DNA of 64,000 nucleotides from Terribacillus saccharophilus (GTDB taxonomy: Bacteria > Bacillota > Bacilli > Bacillales > Amphibacillaceae): contig NZ_NPBD01000005.1 in the NCBI RefSeq assembly GCF_002272745.1, positions 62,001 through 126,000 on the forward strand. Direction: 5' to 3'. Below the pieces are notes generated by a model that was not told the DNA's origin, searched no databases, and was given only the letters and a program-made list of their open reading frames with translations. Below are positions 52,113-61,774 of this stretch, one piece after another. The translations under genes and the position numbers were made by a program. Positions within the stretch are counted from its first letter, which is position 1. Each line of letters starts with the position of its first letter.

Positions 52113-53347
52113 TTCCATTTTTGCAGTGCGAGCACTGCATTGTGTCCGCCGAAACCGAAACCATTCGACAAAGCAACCGTCAAATCCTTTTCCACTGCTT
52201 CGTTCGGTACATAAGACAAATCGCATTCAGGGTCAGCATCACGATAATTGATCGTTGGAGGTACAATGCCATCTTGCAGGGCTTTCAGTGTGATAATCGC
52301 TTCTACAGCTCCCGCAGCACCGAACAAATGACCAGTCATTGATTTCGTTGAACTGATCAGCAAGTCACTAGCTTTGTCTCCGAATACTTCCTTGATTGCT
52401 TTGGTTTCTGTTTTATCTCCTTCAGGGGTGCTTGTAGCGTGCGCATTTATGTAATCCACGTCTCCAAGCTCTAAATCAGCCATTTGCATCGCCAGCTTCA
52501 TTGCGCGTGCAGGACCAAGATAGTTAGGCGATGTAATGTGGTGCGCATCTGTTGTCGACCCGTATCCCACAATTTCACCAAGTATGTTTGCGCCTCGTTT
52601 TTGCGCATGTTCCAGCTCTTCCAGCACAAGAATACCTGCACCTTCTGACATGACAAACCCGTCTCGATTAGCATCGAATGGCGAGCTTGCAGTTTGAGGT
52701 GAATCATTTTGCGTACTCATTGCGCGCATTTTTGTGAAACCAGCATAAGCGAAAGGCGTAATCGATGCTTCCGCTCCACCAGCAAGAATTGCATCTGCAA
52801 GTCCGTGCTTAATATTCAGAAACGCTTCCCCGATCGCATGGTTCCCAGTTGCACAAGCAGATACAGGTGCAAAGCTAGGACCGCTGAAACCCGTCTTAAT
52901 GGAAACAATTCCTGCTGCCATGTTGCTAATCATCATCGGCACCATAAATGGTGAAACGCGCCGAGGACCTTTCTCGAGCATAGTGGCATGATTGTCCAAG
53001 ATTGTATTTACGCCACCAATACCGGAACCGATATAAATTCCGACACGTTCCGGATTTACGGTATCCACTGAAAGATTGGCTTGCTCCATTGCCTGCAAAG
53101 AAGCACCGTAAGCAAATTGACTATACAAGTCATAACGTTCAATTTCTTTTTTGTCCAAATACTTCTCCGGTTCAAATCCGCTGGCAATTCCGCCGATTTG
53201 CGAAGCTATTCCAGCAAATTTCTCCGGATCCAGCTGTTTGATGCCGGATTCCCCAGCTTTAATATTATTCCAGAATGTGTCTACATCCGAGCCAAGCGGC
53301 GTAACAGCACCATATCCAGTAACTACAACACGTCTATTCAAAAACAT
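52106..53347 (-). CDS. fabF: 3-oxoacyl-ACP synthase II (FabF)
   Basis: A 413-residue beta-ketoacyl-ACP synthase. The Cys-His-His triad is seen in [25 protein letters not shown] and [12 protein letters not shown], and the C-terminus is [13 protein letters not shown]. It condenses malonyl-ACP with a growing acyl-ACP in fatty acid elongation. It stands alone, with its own terminator, between nrdR and speD, where B. subtilis has no fabF; there fabF follows fabHA. It may be the only copy, moved here, or a second copy with another chain-length role. Confidence 0.95.
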   Translation of the reverse strand: MFLNRRVVVTGYGAVTPLGSDVDTFWNNIKAGESGIKQLDPEKFAGIASQIGGIASGFEPEKYLDKKEIERYDLYSQFAYGASLQAMEQANLSVDTVNPERVGIYIGSGIGGVNTILDNHATMLEKGPRRVSPFMVPMMISNMAAGIVSIKTGFSGPSFAPVSACATGNHAIGEAFLNIKHGLADAILAGGAEASITPFAYAGFTKMRAMSTQNDSPQTASSPFDANRDGFVMSEGAGILVLEELEHAQKRGANILGEIVGYGSTTDAHHITSPNYLGPARAMKLAMQMADLELGDVDYINAHATSTPEGDKTETKAIKEVFGDKASDLLISSTKSMTGHLFGAAGAVEAIITLKALQDGIVPPTINYRDADPECDLSYVPNEAVEKDLTVALSNGFGFGGHNAVLALQKWKG

Positions 53348-53466
53348 ACCTTCTTTCTAGCAGTAACTATTAGTACCTGATATTATATCCGAAGTGAAAC
53401 TAAAATGCGACCATAAGCTATTTATCCCTTATGTAGGCTTGCCATTTTCCTGAATTGAGATACAAC

Positions 53467-53500
53467 ATAAAAAAACCCTGCTCCTAAAAGGAACAGGGTT
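53467..53500 (-). terminator. terminator of speD
   Basis: An AACCCTG...CAGGGTT stem with internal mismatch, followed by seven T on the minus strand, a few bases after the speD stop. Confidence 0.8.
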
Positions 53501-53513
53501 GGTTATCCAAGTA

Positions 53514-53888
53514 TTAAAGTGATTTCGGCTGAACTGCCACAGGACCCATGCCCCGCGGAAGCTCTGCTTTTTCACAGGTTTTAGCTTCAAGCGCGTCAAT
53601 GATATAATCGGTTGCTACGTTCGGGTCAATAATGTTACCGCAAGTGTATACATCAATGCTAGCGTAGCCATGTTCCGGAAAACTGTGAATTGTCAGATGC
53701 GATTCAGAGATGATAACCACTCCGCTCACGCCATGCGGCGCAAATTTGTGGAAGGCAACCTCCCGTACTTCAGCTCCTGATTTCAATGCCGCATCAACGA
53801 ATATCTGCTCGATCAGCTGCATATCGTTCAGTTTTTCTGTGTTACAATCCCATAATTCCGCTATAACATGTCTTCCCATTGTATCCAA
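53514..53888 (-). CDS. speD: S-adenosylmethionine decarboxylase proenzyme
   Basis: A 124-residue Gram-positive SpeD. The self-cleavage site is E62-S63 in [20 protein letters not shown]; cleavage gives the pyruvoyl cofactor. The product supplies decarboxylated SAM for spermidine. Start TTG 53888 with GGGGGAAG upstream. The gene sits between fabF and gapB. The 238-base stretch to gapB holds its leader, including an imperfect inverted repeat near 53950-53975. Confidence 0.95.
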   Translation of the reverse strand: MDTMGRHVIAELWDCNTEKLNDMQLIEQIFVDAALKSGAEVREVAFHKFAPHGVSGVVIISESHLTIHSFPEHGYASIDVYTCGNIIDPNVATDYIIDALEAKTCEKAELPRGMGPVAVQPKSL

Positions 53889-54126
53889 TGTACTTCCCCC
53901 TTTGAATATTTACCTAAAAAATAGATGCGTGAATTGCCACGGGGGAAAGTTAGTCCTAAGAGGTCCTAACCCTTTAAGCAGTCACTTGCTGCATAAATTT
54001 TTTAAGAAAACAGTTTTGACATTATGCTTGTTGTGCTGCAAAGAATGCATGCAAAAAGTAGTATATAGTGTTTGTACCTGTTTGGCAAGCATACGTTCAA
54101 AATTAGGTCAAAGAGGGAGTTGCCAT

Positions 54127-55158
54127 CTAGATTACTTCTGCTCTATCCTCTTTCAGAAGACTGCTGCCGACAAGCTGGGCTAAATCGACGACTCGGCAGG
54201 AATAACCCCATTCATTATCGTACCAAGCAATGACCTTTATTTTTTTACCTTCCATAACGATAGTGGATAACCCATCAATTGTAGCCGATTGCGCTGTGGT
54301 CGTATAATCGATGCTGACCAACGGCTCTTCACTATAAGATACAATGCCTCGCATGTCCGTTTCTGCCGCTGTTCGGAAGGCATCATTGACCTGCTCAGCT
54401 GTGACGAATTCTTCCACATCGACTACGAGATCAACAAGCGATACATTTGGAGTCGGAACACGCAATGCCATGCCGTGTAACTTCCCCTTCAGATGCGGCA
54501 GGACTTCCGCAAGTGCTTTAGCCGCTCCTGTTGTCGTCGGAATGATTGATTGTGTACAGCCTCTGGCTCTGCGCAGATCTTTATGCGGATTATCGATATT
54601 TTTCTGGTCATTCGTGAAGCTATGAACAGTTGTCATTAGTCCGTTTTTAATTGTAAACCGTTCATCCAGTACTTTAACGACAGGAGCCAGACAGTTTGTC
54701 GTACAGGAAGCATTGGAAACGATATGATGCATATCACTTTCATATATCCGATCATTTACACCCATTACAATCGTTGCGTCCACATTTTTTCCAGGAGCTG
54801 TAATGACAACCTTTTTTGCACCTGCATCCAAGTGCAGGGATGCCGTTTCCCGAGAGCAGAACTTCCCTGTTGCTTCGATGACGACATCAACTTCTAGATC
54901 CTTCCATGGAAGCTGTGCTGGATTTCGTTCCCCAATGACACGGATCTTTTTCCCTGCATAAACAATTGAGCCAGCTTCTGTGGAAATATCAGCATCTAAG
55001 TTACCATGCACGCTGTCATAGCGAAGAAGATGAGCAAGCGTCTCTGCCGGATAAGATGCATTCACTGCTACAATTTCCAAGTTAGGCATTTCCATTGCTC
55101 GTCTGCAAACCAATCGTCCAATTCTGCCAAATCCATTAATCGCAATACGTGTTGTCAT
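54127..55158 (-). CDS. gapB: glyceraldehyde-3-phosphate dehydrogenase, gluconeogenic (GapB)
   Basis: A 343-residue GAPDH with GFGRIGRLVCRRAME and the active-site SNASCTTNCLAP (nucleophile Cys). The long form, the position next to coaE and the upstream CcpN-like boxes point to GapB, the NADP-dependent gluconeogenic enzyme, rather than glycolytic GapA. It converts 1,3-bisphosphoglycerate to glyceraldehyde-3-phosphate during growth on gluconeogenic substrates. GGAGGAGG-like site (AGAGGAGG) precedes ATG 55158. Confidence 0.93.
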   Translation of the reverse strand: MTTRIAINGFGRIGRLVCRRAMEMPNLEIVAVNASYPAETLAHLLRYDSVHGNLDADISTEAGSIVYAGKKIRVIGERNPAQLPWKDLEVDVVIEATGKFCSRETASLHLDAGAKKVVITAPGKNVDATIVMGVNDRIYESDMHHIVSNASCTTNCLAPVVKVLDERFTIKNGLMTTVHSFTNDQKNIDNPHKDLRRARGCTQSIIPTTTGAAKALAEVLPHLKGKLHGMALRVPTPNVSLVDLVVDVEEFVTAEQVNDAFRTAAETDMRGIVSYSEEPLVSIDYTTTAQSATIDGLSTIVMEGKKIKVIAWYDNEWGYSCRVVDLAQLVGSSLLKEDRAEVI

Positions 55159-55173
55159 TATACTGCCTCCTCT

Positions 55174-55218
55174 AATGTGTCACACTATATATCATTTTAT
55201 TGATAATAGTATAACATA
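55174..55218 (-). promoter_or_regulatory. gapB promoter with CcpN-like operators
   Basis: On the minus strand TATGTTATACT (55218-55208) matches the CcpN consensus TRTGHYATAYW at all positions and contains the -10 box TATACT. A second, 10-of-11 match TGTGACACATT (55184-55174) lies downstream between the start point and gene. CcpN represses gapB and pckA on glucose in B. subtilis, and the same control is likely here. Confidence 0.75.
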
Positions 55219-55236
55219 TTAGAAGAATAATGCGAA

Positions 55237-55267
55237 CAAAAAAGGAGCCCTTTTTGTCAGGCTCCTT
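55237..55267 (-). terminator. terminator of coaE
   Basis: AAGGAGCC with GGCTCCTT and a following T-tract on the minus strand, overlapping the last coaE codons. Confidence 0.85.
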
Positions 55268-55865
55268 CCTTAATATTCCAAGTAAGCAATAGCTTCTCCA
55301 GCTGTGCTCTCGTTTCATCTCTGCTTCCGTTATTATCAATGATTGCATCCGCTTTGGCTGCTTTGTCTGCCAATGGCATTTGGCTGTTGATCCGGTCCAA
55401 TGCTGCTTGCTCAGTTAGATTATTTCGTTGCATCAGTCTTTCCAGCTGGATTCGCGGGTCTACATTTACAACAACCACCTTATCGACTAGATGCAATTGT
55501 TTTCCTTCAAATAATAGTGGTATATCAAGAACAACTGCTGGATGATCAGTTTTAAGACGATCGCGATCAGCTGTCATCCTCTCCCTGACAACGGGATGGA
55601 TGATACCATTCAAGATCTCGCGTTTCTCTTGATCTCGAAAGATGATCCCGCCTAGCTTCTGCCTGTCAAGCGCCCCGTCAGGAAGCAAGATATCACTGCC
55701 GAATGAGTCAACAATGCTAGCCAAAGCAGGTTCACCAGGCTCGACTACCTCGCGGGCGACGATATCCGCATCAACAACCGGGATATTATATTCTTTGAAC
55801 AAGTCGCTCACTGTACTTTTTCCGGATGCAATGCCGCCGGTCAGTCCGATTACAATACCCACCAT
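55257..55865 (-). CDS. coaE: dephospho-CoA kinase
   Basis: A 202-residue P-loop kinase (GLTGGIASGKSTVSDL), with VVDADIVAREVVEPG and LLFEGKQLHLVDKVVVV. It phosphorylates dephospho-CoA in the last step of CoA synthesis. ATG 55865 is chosen for the AAGGAGG just upstream; the longer frame to 55958 lies within mutM. It follows mutM by 11 bases, and polA-mutM-coaE form an operon. Confidence 0.95.
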   Translation of the reverse strand: MVGIVIGLTGGIASGKSTVSDLFKEYNIPVVDADIVAREVVEPGEPALASIVDSFGSDILLPDGALDRQKLGGIIFRDQEKREILNGIIHPVVRERMTADRDRLKTDHPAVVLDIPLLFEGKQLHLVDKVVVVNVDPRIQLERLMQRNNLTEQAALDRINSQMPLADKAAKADAIIDNNGSRDETRAQLEKLLLTWNIKEGA

Positions 55866-55876
55866 TGAGTCCTCCT

Positions 55877-56701
55877 TTACTTCTGACAGGAAGTACAGAT
55901 ATGTGTGCCTCTCCCGCCTACTTTGATTTTGATGATTTCCCTGCCGCAATTCGGGCATGGTGTTCCATTCTGGCCGTATACGAGCAGCTGCTGCTGGAAC
56001 GTACCAATCTTTCCTTGGCTGTTCACATAACTGCGGATAGTGCTGCCGCCCTTTTCGACTGCTTCCAGCAATGTCTCAGCCGCAGCTTGCTGAATCCGAA
56101 CCAATTCCATGTCTTCCATCGAACTGCCCCGACGCTCCGGATGTACCCCGGCTTTAAACAATGTCTCATCAACATAGATATTGCCCAAACCCGCAACCAC
56201 AGTCTGATCCAGCAAAATATTCTTGATCATCCTGCTGCTTCGCTGTACCTTATCTTTGAAATAATCCAAAGTGAAAGCTTCATCAAAAGGCTCCGGCCCA
56301 ACTAAGGTAAGCGGCGGTGTATCATTTTCCTGGCCTTCAGTGAACAGGTGCATCGTACCGAACTTGCGGACATCGTTATAACGTAGCTGTTCACCATTTG
56401 TCAGCTTGAAGATGACATGGGTATGCTTGTCCGATGGTTCTGTTTCCGACTTGACGGAGAACTTTCCTTCCATCCGCAAATGAGACACAAGTACATCTCC
56501 ATCCAAGTAAAATAGAAGAAACTTTCCTTTTCGGCCAATCGAGCGGAATGTCTGTCCTTTCAGCCGATTGATGAAGGCTTCTACACCTTCATCGAATTTA
56601 ATGATTTTATGCCAGCGGACAGTGACATCTTCAATCGTCTTGCCGACGACAAGCTGTTCCAATGTCCTTCTTGCTGTTTCTACCTCAGGTAATTCCGGCA
56701 T
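55877..56701 (-). CDS. mutM: formamidopyrimidine-DNA glycosylase
   Basis: A 274-residue Fpg. P2 and E3 in PELPEVETARRTL are the catalytic end, a helix-two-turn-helix lies near 150-180, and the C-terminal zinc finger has CPNCGREIIKIKVGGRGTHIC and CQK. It removes 8-oxoguanine and formamidopyrimidines. It follows polA by 21 bases and is co-transcribed with coaE. Confidence 0.96.
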   Translation of the reverse strand: MPELPEVETARRTLEQLVVGKTIEDVTVRWHKIIKFDEGVEAFINRLKGQTFRSIGRKGKFLLFYLDGDVLVSHLRMEGKFSVKSETEPSDKHTHVIFKLTNGEQLRYNDVRKFGTMHLFTEGQENDTPPLTLVGPEPFDEAFTLDYFKDKVQRSSRMIKNILLDQTVVAGLGNIYVDETLFKAGVHPERRGSSMEDMELVRIQQAAAETLLEAVEKGGSTIRSYVNSQGKIGTFQQQLLVYGQNGTPCPNCGREIIKIKVGGRGTHICTSCQK

Positions 56702-56722
56702 TCCTTGTCCTTCTTTCCTTAC

Positions 56723-59359
56723 TTATTTCGCATCGTACCATGTTTTGCCGTATGCATATTCCACTTTCAGCGGTACATCCAGCTCCACAGCATGTTCCAT
56801 AACATCGGGTACTATTTCTTTTAATTTCTCGAGTTCAGATTCTGGTGCTTCCAGAATCAGTTCATCGTGTACCGAAAGCAAAAGCTTTGCTTCCATCTGT
56901 TCTGTTTCAAGACGTTCTGCCAAATCAATCATCGCTTTTTTGATGATATCAGCTGCACTGCCTTGAATTGGCGTATTCATCGCTGTCCGTTCAGCAAAGC
57001 TTCGCACATTAAAGTTCCGGCTGGTAAGATCCGGAAGATAGCGTCTGCGATTCATGAGCGTCGTTACAAAACCTTTTTGCTTAGCATCCTGGACGATATC
57101 TTCCATGTATGTTTTTACACCAGGGAAACTCTTGAGATAACGATCGATAAACTGCTGCGCTTCCTTACGTGTTATGCCGAGACTTTGGGATAATCCATAA
57201 TCACTGATACCATAGACGATACCAAAGTTGACGGCCTTCGCTTGGCGACGCATGTTGCTCGTAATATCCTTCTCTTCAACATGGAAAACGTCCATTGCTG
57301 TCCGGCTATGAATATCCATATCTTCATTGAATGCCTCGATCAATTTTTCATCCTTAGCGATATGCGCTAAGACCCGAAGCTCAATTTGAGAATAGTCAGC
57401 AGCAAAGATAACGGAATTCTCTTTTGACGGTACAAAGGCTTGTCTGATTTTACGACCTTCTTCAAGTCGGATCGGGATGTTCTGCAAATTCGGCTCTGTA
57501 GAGCTCAATCTTCCTGTTTGCGTTAATGCTTGGTTGAATCGTGTATGGATTTTATTCGTGTCCTTATCCACCACTTTCAAAAGTCCTTCTATATAGGTGG
57601 ACTGCAGTTTCCCTAATTGACGGTACAAAAGCAGCTGCTGAATAATCTCATGCTGATCAGCAAGCTGTTCCAATATATCTGCTGAGGTGGAATAGCCTGT
57701 TTTTGTTTTCTTGATGACTGGTAAGCCCAGCTTTTCGAAAAGGATCGGTCCAAGCTGTTTCGGTGAATTAAGATTGAATTCTTCACCAGCAAGCTCGTAT
57801 ACCTTCTGCTCGATTTCCGATAATCTTCCGCCAAGTTCTTCCTTCATTTCCTTGATGCGTTCCACATCGACCTGCACTCCTAGATACTCCATTTCCCCAA
57901 GGATACTGGCAAGCGGCATTTCCAGGTTACGGAATAAATCAAGCTGCTCGTTTTCCGAAAGCTTCGCTTCTGCTTCTGGCTTAAGCTGGTATATGACCAT
58001 CGCTTTTCTGGCAAGATGCTCACTGAAGGCTTCCAAATCTGGCACCTTCATCTTCGCGCCTTTTCCGTATACTTCTTCATCGTATAAGACATTGTTTTTA
58101 CCTAAACGATGCCCAATTGCCGGGATGTCATGATGATTCTCTGATGGATTAATCAAGTAAGACGCCAATAGCAAATCAAAATCTGCATTCTCCATCGTAA
58201 TCCCATGATGCAGCAATGCTACGACAGATCGTTTTACATCGAAAACCCATTTTGCTTTCGAACTATCCTCTGCCCATGCTTTGAACACATCTGATTCATA
58301 CGCGACATCCGAAGGTATGAAATATGCTCCGTTTGCATTGGCGAGGCCAAAGCCTTCAATTTGAGCTGTATGGTAGTTATCAGTCAACATCTCGATAACA
58401 AGTGCATCTTCTCCGGTGAACAGGTCATCGGTGATATTGTCCACGATTGTAACATCCAGCGGCGTAAGCTCTTGAGATACTTCTTCTGGTGTACCTTCTT
58501 CACCGAGCCTGCCAAGCAGCGACTGGAATCCAAGATCTTTGAATATCGTACTTACAGCTGCAGGCTGAAAGCCATCATAATTAATTTCTTCAAGACTTAC
58601 TTCGATTGGCGCTTTCGTTTCAATTGTTGCCAGCTCCCGGCTCATAAACGCCGATTCTCTATTATCCGTCAGCTTCTGCTTGATGCTTTTTCCTGATACG
58701 TCATCCAGCTGTTCGTAAATACGATCCAATGTTTGGAATTGCTTCAGCAGTTTGATAGCAGTCTTTTGGCCAACACCAGGAACTCCTGGTATATTATCGG
58801 AGCTATCGCCCATGAGTGCTTTCATATCGATAATCTGATCAGGTGTAACTTCCATGTTTTCCAATAGAAAATCCGGTGTATAAGAATCAATCTCGCTGAT
58901 ACCTTTTCTCGTAAGCTGAATAGTCGTTTTATCACTAACAAGCTGCAATAAATCCTTGTCCCCGGAAATGACTTTAATCTCAAAATCATCCGCTTCTGCT
59001 TGTTTCGTCAATGTGCCGATAATATCATCCGCTTCATATTGATTCAGCTGATAATGCTTAATCGAGAATGCATCCAGTAATTCGCGCAGCAGTGGGAATT
59101 GTTCAGATAATTCGGATGGTGTTTTCTGACGGCCACCTTTGTATTCTTTATACGTTTCATGACGGAAAGTCGTTTTCCCTGCATCAAAGGCGACTAGCAC
59201 ATGTGTCGGTTTCTCATTTTCTAATATACGGAACAGCATTGTAGTGAATCCATAAATAGCATTTGTGTGGATTCCTTTATCATTATTCAGCAGCGGAAGT
59301 GCAAAAAACGCACGATACGCGATGCTGTTTCCATCGATCAATACCAATTTTTTCGTCAT
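56723..59359 (-). CDS. polA: DNA polymerase I
   Basis: An 878-residue Pol I. It has an N-terminal 5' nuclease (LVLIDGNSIAYRAFFALPLL), a middle exonuclease-like domain with its catalytic carboxylates degenerate (LVIEMLTDNYHTA instead of D-x-E), as in other Bacillus Pol I, and the polymerase with motifs A (DYSQIELRVLAH), B (RRQAKAVNFGIVYG) and C (VHDELILEAP). It fills gaps and removes RNA primers. First gene of polA-mutM-coaE. The 92-base space to phoR contains the phoR terminator. Confidence 0.97.
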   Translation of the reverse strand: MTKKLVLIDGNSIAYRAFFALPLLNNDKGIHTNAIYGFTTMLFRILENEKPTHVLVAFDAGKTTFRHETYKEYKGGRQKTPSELSEQFPLLRELLDAFSIKHYQLNQYEADDIIGTLTKQAEADDFEIKVISGDKDLLQLVSDKTTIQLTRKGISEIDSYTPDFLLENMEVTPDQIIDMKALMGDSSDNIPGVPGVGQKTAIKLLKQFQTLDRIYEQLDDVSGKSIKQKLTDNRESAFMSRELATIETKAPIEVSLEEINYDGFQPAAVSTIFKDLGFQSLLGRLGEEGTPEEVSQELTPLDVTIVDNITDDLFTGEDALVIEMLTDNYHTAQIEGFGLANANGAYFIPSDVAYESDVFKAWAEDSSKAKWVFDVKRSVVALLHHGITMENADFDLLLASYLINPSENHHDIPAIGHRLGKNNVLYDEEVYGKGAKMKVPDLEAFSEHLARKAMVIYQLKPEAEAKLSENEQLDLFRNLEMPLASILGEMEYLGVQVDVERIKEMKEELGGRLSEIEQKVYELAGEEFNLNSPKQLGPILFEKLGLPVIKKTKTGYSTSADILEQLADQHEIIQQLLLYRQLGKLQSTYIEGLLKVVDKDTNKIHTRFNQALTQTGRLSSTEPNLQNIPIRLEEGRKIRQAFVPSKENSVIFAADYSQIELRVLAHIAKDEKLIEAFNEDMDIHSRTAMDVFHVEEKDITSNMRRQAKAVNFGIVYGISDYGLSQSLGITRKEAQQFIDRYLKSFPGVKTYMEDIVQDAKQKGFVTTLMNRRRYLPDLTSRNFNVRSFAERTAMNTPIQGSAADIIKKAMIDLAERLETEQMEAKLLLSVHDELILEAPESELEKLKEIVPDVMEHAVELDVPLKVEYAYGKTWYDAK

Positions 59360-59424
59360 ACATCAAACTCCTTTATCATCGTTCCTGTCTCTTTTAATTA
59401 GTTTACCATGTTTCCTTGCCGAAA

Positions 59425-59453
59425 CAAAAAAGATCGTCCAGCTGGACGATCTT
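59425..59453 (-). terminator. terminator of phoPR
   Basis: AAGATCGTCC, AGCT, GGACGATCTT and T-tract on the minus strand, over the last codon of phoR. Confidence 0.9.
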
Positions 59454-60825
59454 AGCCAAGAGCCTTTGGCAATCGGATAGAAAAAGTGGTTCCTTTATTC
59501 ACTTCACTGCTTACCGTTATCGTTCCTCCATGCGCCTCAACAACGTGCTTGACAATCGCAAGACCCAGTCCGGTTCCGCCGGTATTACGGCTGCGAGCCT
59601 TATCAACACGGTAAAAACGCTCGAAAATACGATCGAGTGAATCTTCCGGAATTCCCATACCAGTATCCGATATCTCGGCAAACACTGCATCATTCGATTG
59701 TGTTACTTTTAGCTTCACCTTCCCACTTGGCGGTGAGTAGTTGACGGCATTATTCATCAAGTTGATAACAAGCTGTTTTAACCTGTCCTCGTCTCCGCGC
59801 ATAATGACACTGTTAGGAAGCTCCAGCTCCACCTCGATTTGCTTGTTAGCTGCATGCTGCTCTATCATCGGCATAATCGCGTCAACCATATAGCGAAAAT
59901 CAAGCCGTTCCATTCTCACTTGAAGTTCATCTTTCTCTAAACGGGAAAGCTCTAGTAAATCCTTCACCAATGCTTGAAGGCGCTGGCTTTCATTATTGAT
60001 AATCGTAATAAAGCGCTCCGTGAGCTCCTTATCATCCAATGCTCCTTCTTCCAGCAATGTTTCGGAAAAACCACGTATGGATGTGAGCGGCGTTTTCAGT
60101 TCATGCGACACATTGGCCACAAAATCCTTCCGCATCTCCTCCACACGCTTCAGATCTGTAATTTCGTAGAAAACGAGTACAGCGCCCTTTAAATCGTAGG
60201 AGTCATTGAAAATAGGTGCAGCGACAATTTCGAAAAAGCGTTTCTCTTTCTCCCGCTGCAGTGTGAAAGCATCACGAACCTTCTCTTCGTAAAGGAATGC
60301 CTCTGAAACAACATGATGGATATTGGTTTGGGAAATCGTATCATGATATACATGACCGATATAATCCTTGTCCTTGCCTCCGAATACGGAAAGGAACTTC
60401 CTGTTGACCAAGTGCACATATCCGCGTTCATCGACAAGCATCAAGCCGCTTTCCATATTGTCGATTACCGTTTCCAGCTGATCTTCCTGCATCTTCTCCA
60501 AGAGTTCTAGTTCATGCAGGTTGCGCGCAATCTGGTTTACTGCGCGGATCAGGCGGCCGGCATCTCCATAAAAGTTTTCGTAATTCCTTGCCTTATAGTT
60601 CCCTTTCACCAGTTCCTCAGCTACTTCAGCAGTCATGGAAACTGGCTTAATATAGCGTTCCTGCAGTCGGTATAATACCGAAATAATTAATGCTGCACCT
60701 ATCAGCAGGGCACTCCAAAGAATAAACCACTCGGAAGTGATTTGCATAAGAATAAAACCGATTGCCGCAAAGATCAGCAGAATGAGCGATCCATAGACGG
60801 CAATCCCATAAGAGCTACGACGCAT
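59452..60825 (-). CDS. phoR: PhoR-like sensor histidine kinase without large outer domain
   Basis: A 457-residue kinase. Two membrane helices (about 10-27 and 34-52) are separated by only a few residues. Then come a HAMP-like linker (RYIKPVSMTAEVAEELVKGN), a PAS domain (about 115-225), HisKA (FVANVSHELKTPLTSIRGF, phospho-His) and HATPase (DRLKQLVINLMNNAVNYSPP; GMGIPEDSL; GGTGLGLAIVKHVVEAHGG). PhoR of B. subtilis is about 579 residues and has a large extracytoplasmic PDC domain between the helices, which is absent here. The gene overlaps the phoP stop (TAATG). It should phosphorylate PhoP under phosphate limitation. Confidence 0.9.
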   Translation of the reverse strand: MRRSSYGIAVYGSLILLIFAAIGFILMQITSEWFILWSALLIGAALIISVLYRLQERYIKPVSMTAEVAEELVKGNYKARNYENFYGDAGRLIRAVNQIARNLHELELLEKMQEDQLETVIDNMESGLMLVDERGYVHLVNRKFLSVFGGKDKDYIGHVYHDTISQTNIHHVVSEAFLYEEKVRDAFTLQREKEKRFFEIVAAPIFNDSYDLKGAVLVFYEITDLKRVEEMRKDFVANVSHELKTPLTSIRGFSETLLEEGALDDKELTERFITIINNESQRLQALVKDLLELSRLEKDELQVRMERLDFRYMVDAIMPMIEQHAANKQIEVELELPNSVIMRGDEDRLKQLVINLMNNAVNYSPPSGKVKLKVTQSNDAVFAEISDTGMGIPEDSLDRIFERFYRVDKARSRNTGGTGLGLAIVKHVVEAHGGTITVSSEVNKGTTFSIRLPKALG

Positions 60826-61520
60826 TATTGCGGCTCCTCCATTTTATAGCCCAAGCCGCGAATCGTCTTAATATAGACAGGATGTTTTGAATCCGGTTCA
60901 ATTTTTTCACGTAAATGACTGATGTGTACATCCACGATACGTGTATCTCCGACGAAGTCATAGTTCCAGACTGAGCTAAGAAGCTGATCTCGGGACATGA
61001 CGCGACCTTTGTTTTTTGATAAATACAGTAAGAGTTCAAATTCTTTGCGAGTGAAGCTCAAGGATTCTCCATTAATAGATGCTTCATATTGATCAGGGAA
61101 AATGGACAAGCCTGCAATTTTGATTTCGCCGCTTTCCATATAATTGTCACTTTTATTCGTGCGTCGCAAAATAGCTTTGATCCGCGCAACAACTTCTTTT
61201 GGGCTGAAAGGCTTTGTTAGATAATCATCTGCTCCAAGCTCGAGACCGAGTACCTTGTCCAGTTCCTCATCCCGTGCAGTCAGCATGAGAATCGGCGTAT
61301 CAATCTGCTTCTGTCGTAGTTGCTTGCACACTTCTGTTCCATCCAGCTCCGGAAGCATTAGATCAAGAACGATCATATCATATGTATTCTGCAAAGCTTT
61401 CTGCAGTCCAGACAAGCCATCGAAGGCTGTTTCCGTTTCGAACCCAGCTCTTTCTATATTGTATTGCAGTAAAGTTACGATGGATTCTTCATCATCAACA
61501 ATAAGTACTTTTTGTGCCAT
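60825..61520 (-). CDS. phoP: PhoP response regulator
   Basis: A 231-residue OmpR-family regulator with receiver domain (VLIVDDEESIVTLLQYNIER, phosphorylated D53) and winged-helix DNA-binding domain (FTRKEFELLLYLSKNKGRVM; SHLREKIEPDSKHPVYIKTI). It controls phosphate-starvation genes. Its end is coupled to phoR. GAGGGGG precedes ATG 61520. Confidence 0.95.
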   Translation of the reverse strand: MAQKVLIVDDEESIVTLLQYNIERAGFETETAFDGLSGLQKALQNTYDMIVLDLMLPELDGTEVCKQLRQKQIDTPILMLTARDEELDKVLGLELGADDYLTKPFSPKEVVARIKAILRRTNKSDNYMESGEIKIAGLSIFPDQYEASINGESLSFTRKEFELLLYLSKNKGRVMSRDQLLSSVWNYDFVGDTRIVDVHISHLREKIEPDSKHPVYIKTIRGLGYKMEEPQ

Positions 61521-61544
61521 GGATACTAGCCCCCTCTATGCAAC

Positions 61545-61573
61545 ATCATACCGTTTTCCAACTGTAAAGTGAA
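61545..61573 (-). promoter_or_regulatory. phoPR promoter with possible PhoP-box
   Basis: On the minus strand TTCACT (61573-61568), 17-base spacer, TATGAT (61550-61545). TTCACTTTACA resembles a PhoP half-site pair (TTHACA) at the -35, which would fit autoregulation. Confidence 0.55.
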
Positions 61574-61680
61574 CCATACTAATTCGCTTTCTCTGTTAAG
61601 AGTTTGTAAATATAAAAAATAAAGCCGGAAATTTGATTCATTATTCGTAATCCATAGATTAATTCTACACCATTAAATAG

Positions 61681-61740
61681 AAAAATCCGAACTTGTGCAA
61701 ATTCTTTATAAAGAATTCGCAACATAGTTCGGATTTTTCT
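61681..61740 (-). terminator. terminator of icd-mdh
   Basis: AAAAATCCGAAC (61681-61692) pairs with GTTCGGATTTTT (61727-61738), with a second small stem (GAATTC) in the loop. It follows mdh by about 35 bases. Confidence 0.85.
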
Positions 61741-61774
61741 TTGACAGGCAATATTAGCCCAGTCTTTCGTTATG

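Noticed and set aside
51964..52176. 71-residue extension of NrdR
   Set aside because: It overlaps the end of fabF, lacks a ribosome binding site, and NrdR proteins begin at MRCP.
59452..60825. PhoR regarded as truncated by mutation
   Set aside because: The gene starts coupled to phoP, both membrane helices and all kinase motifs are present, so it is a complete gene of a shorter architecture.
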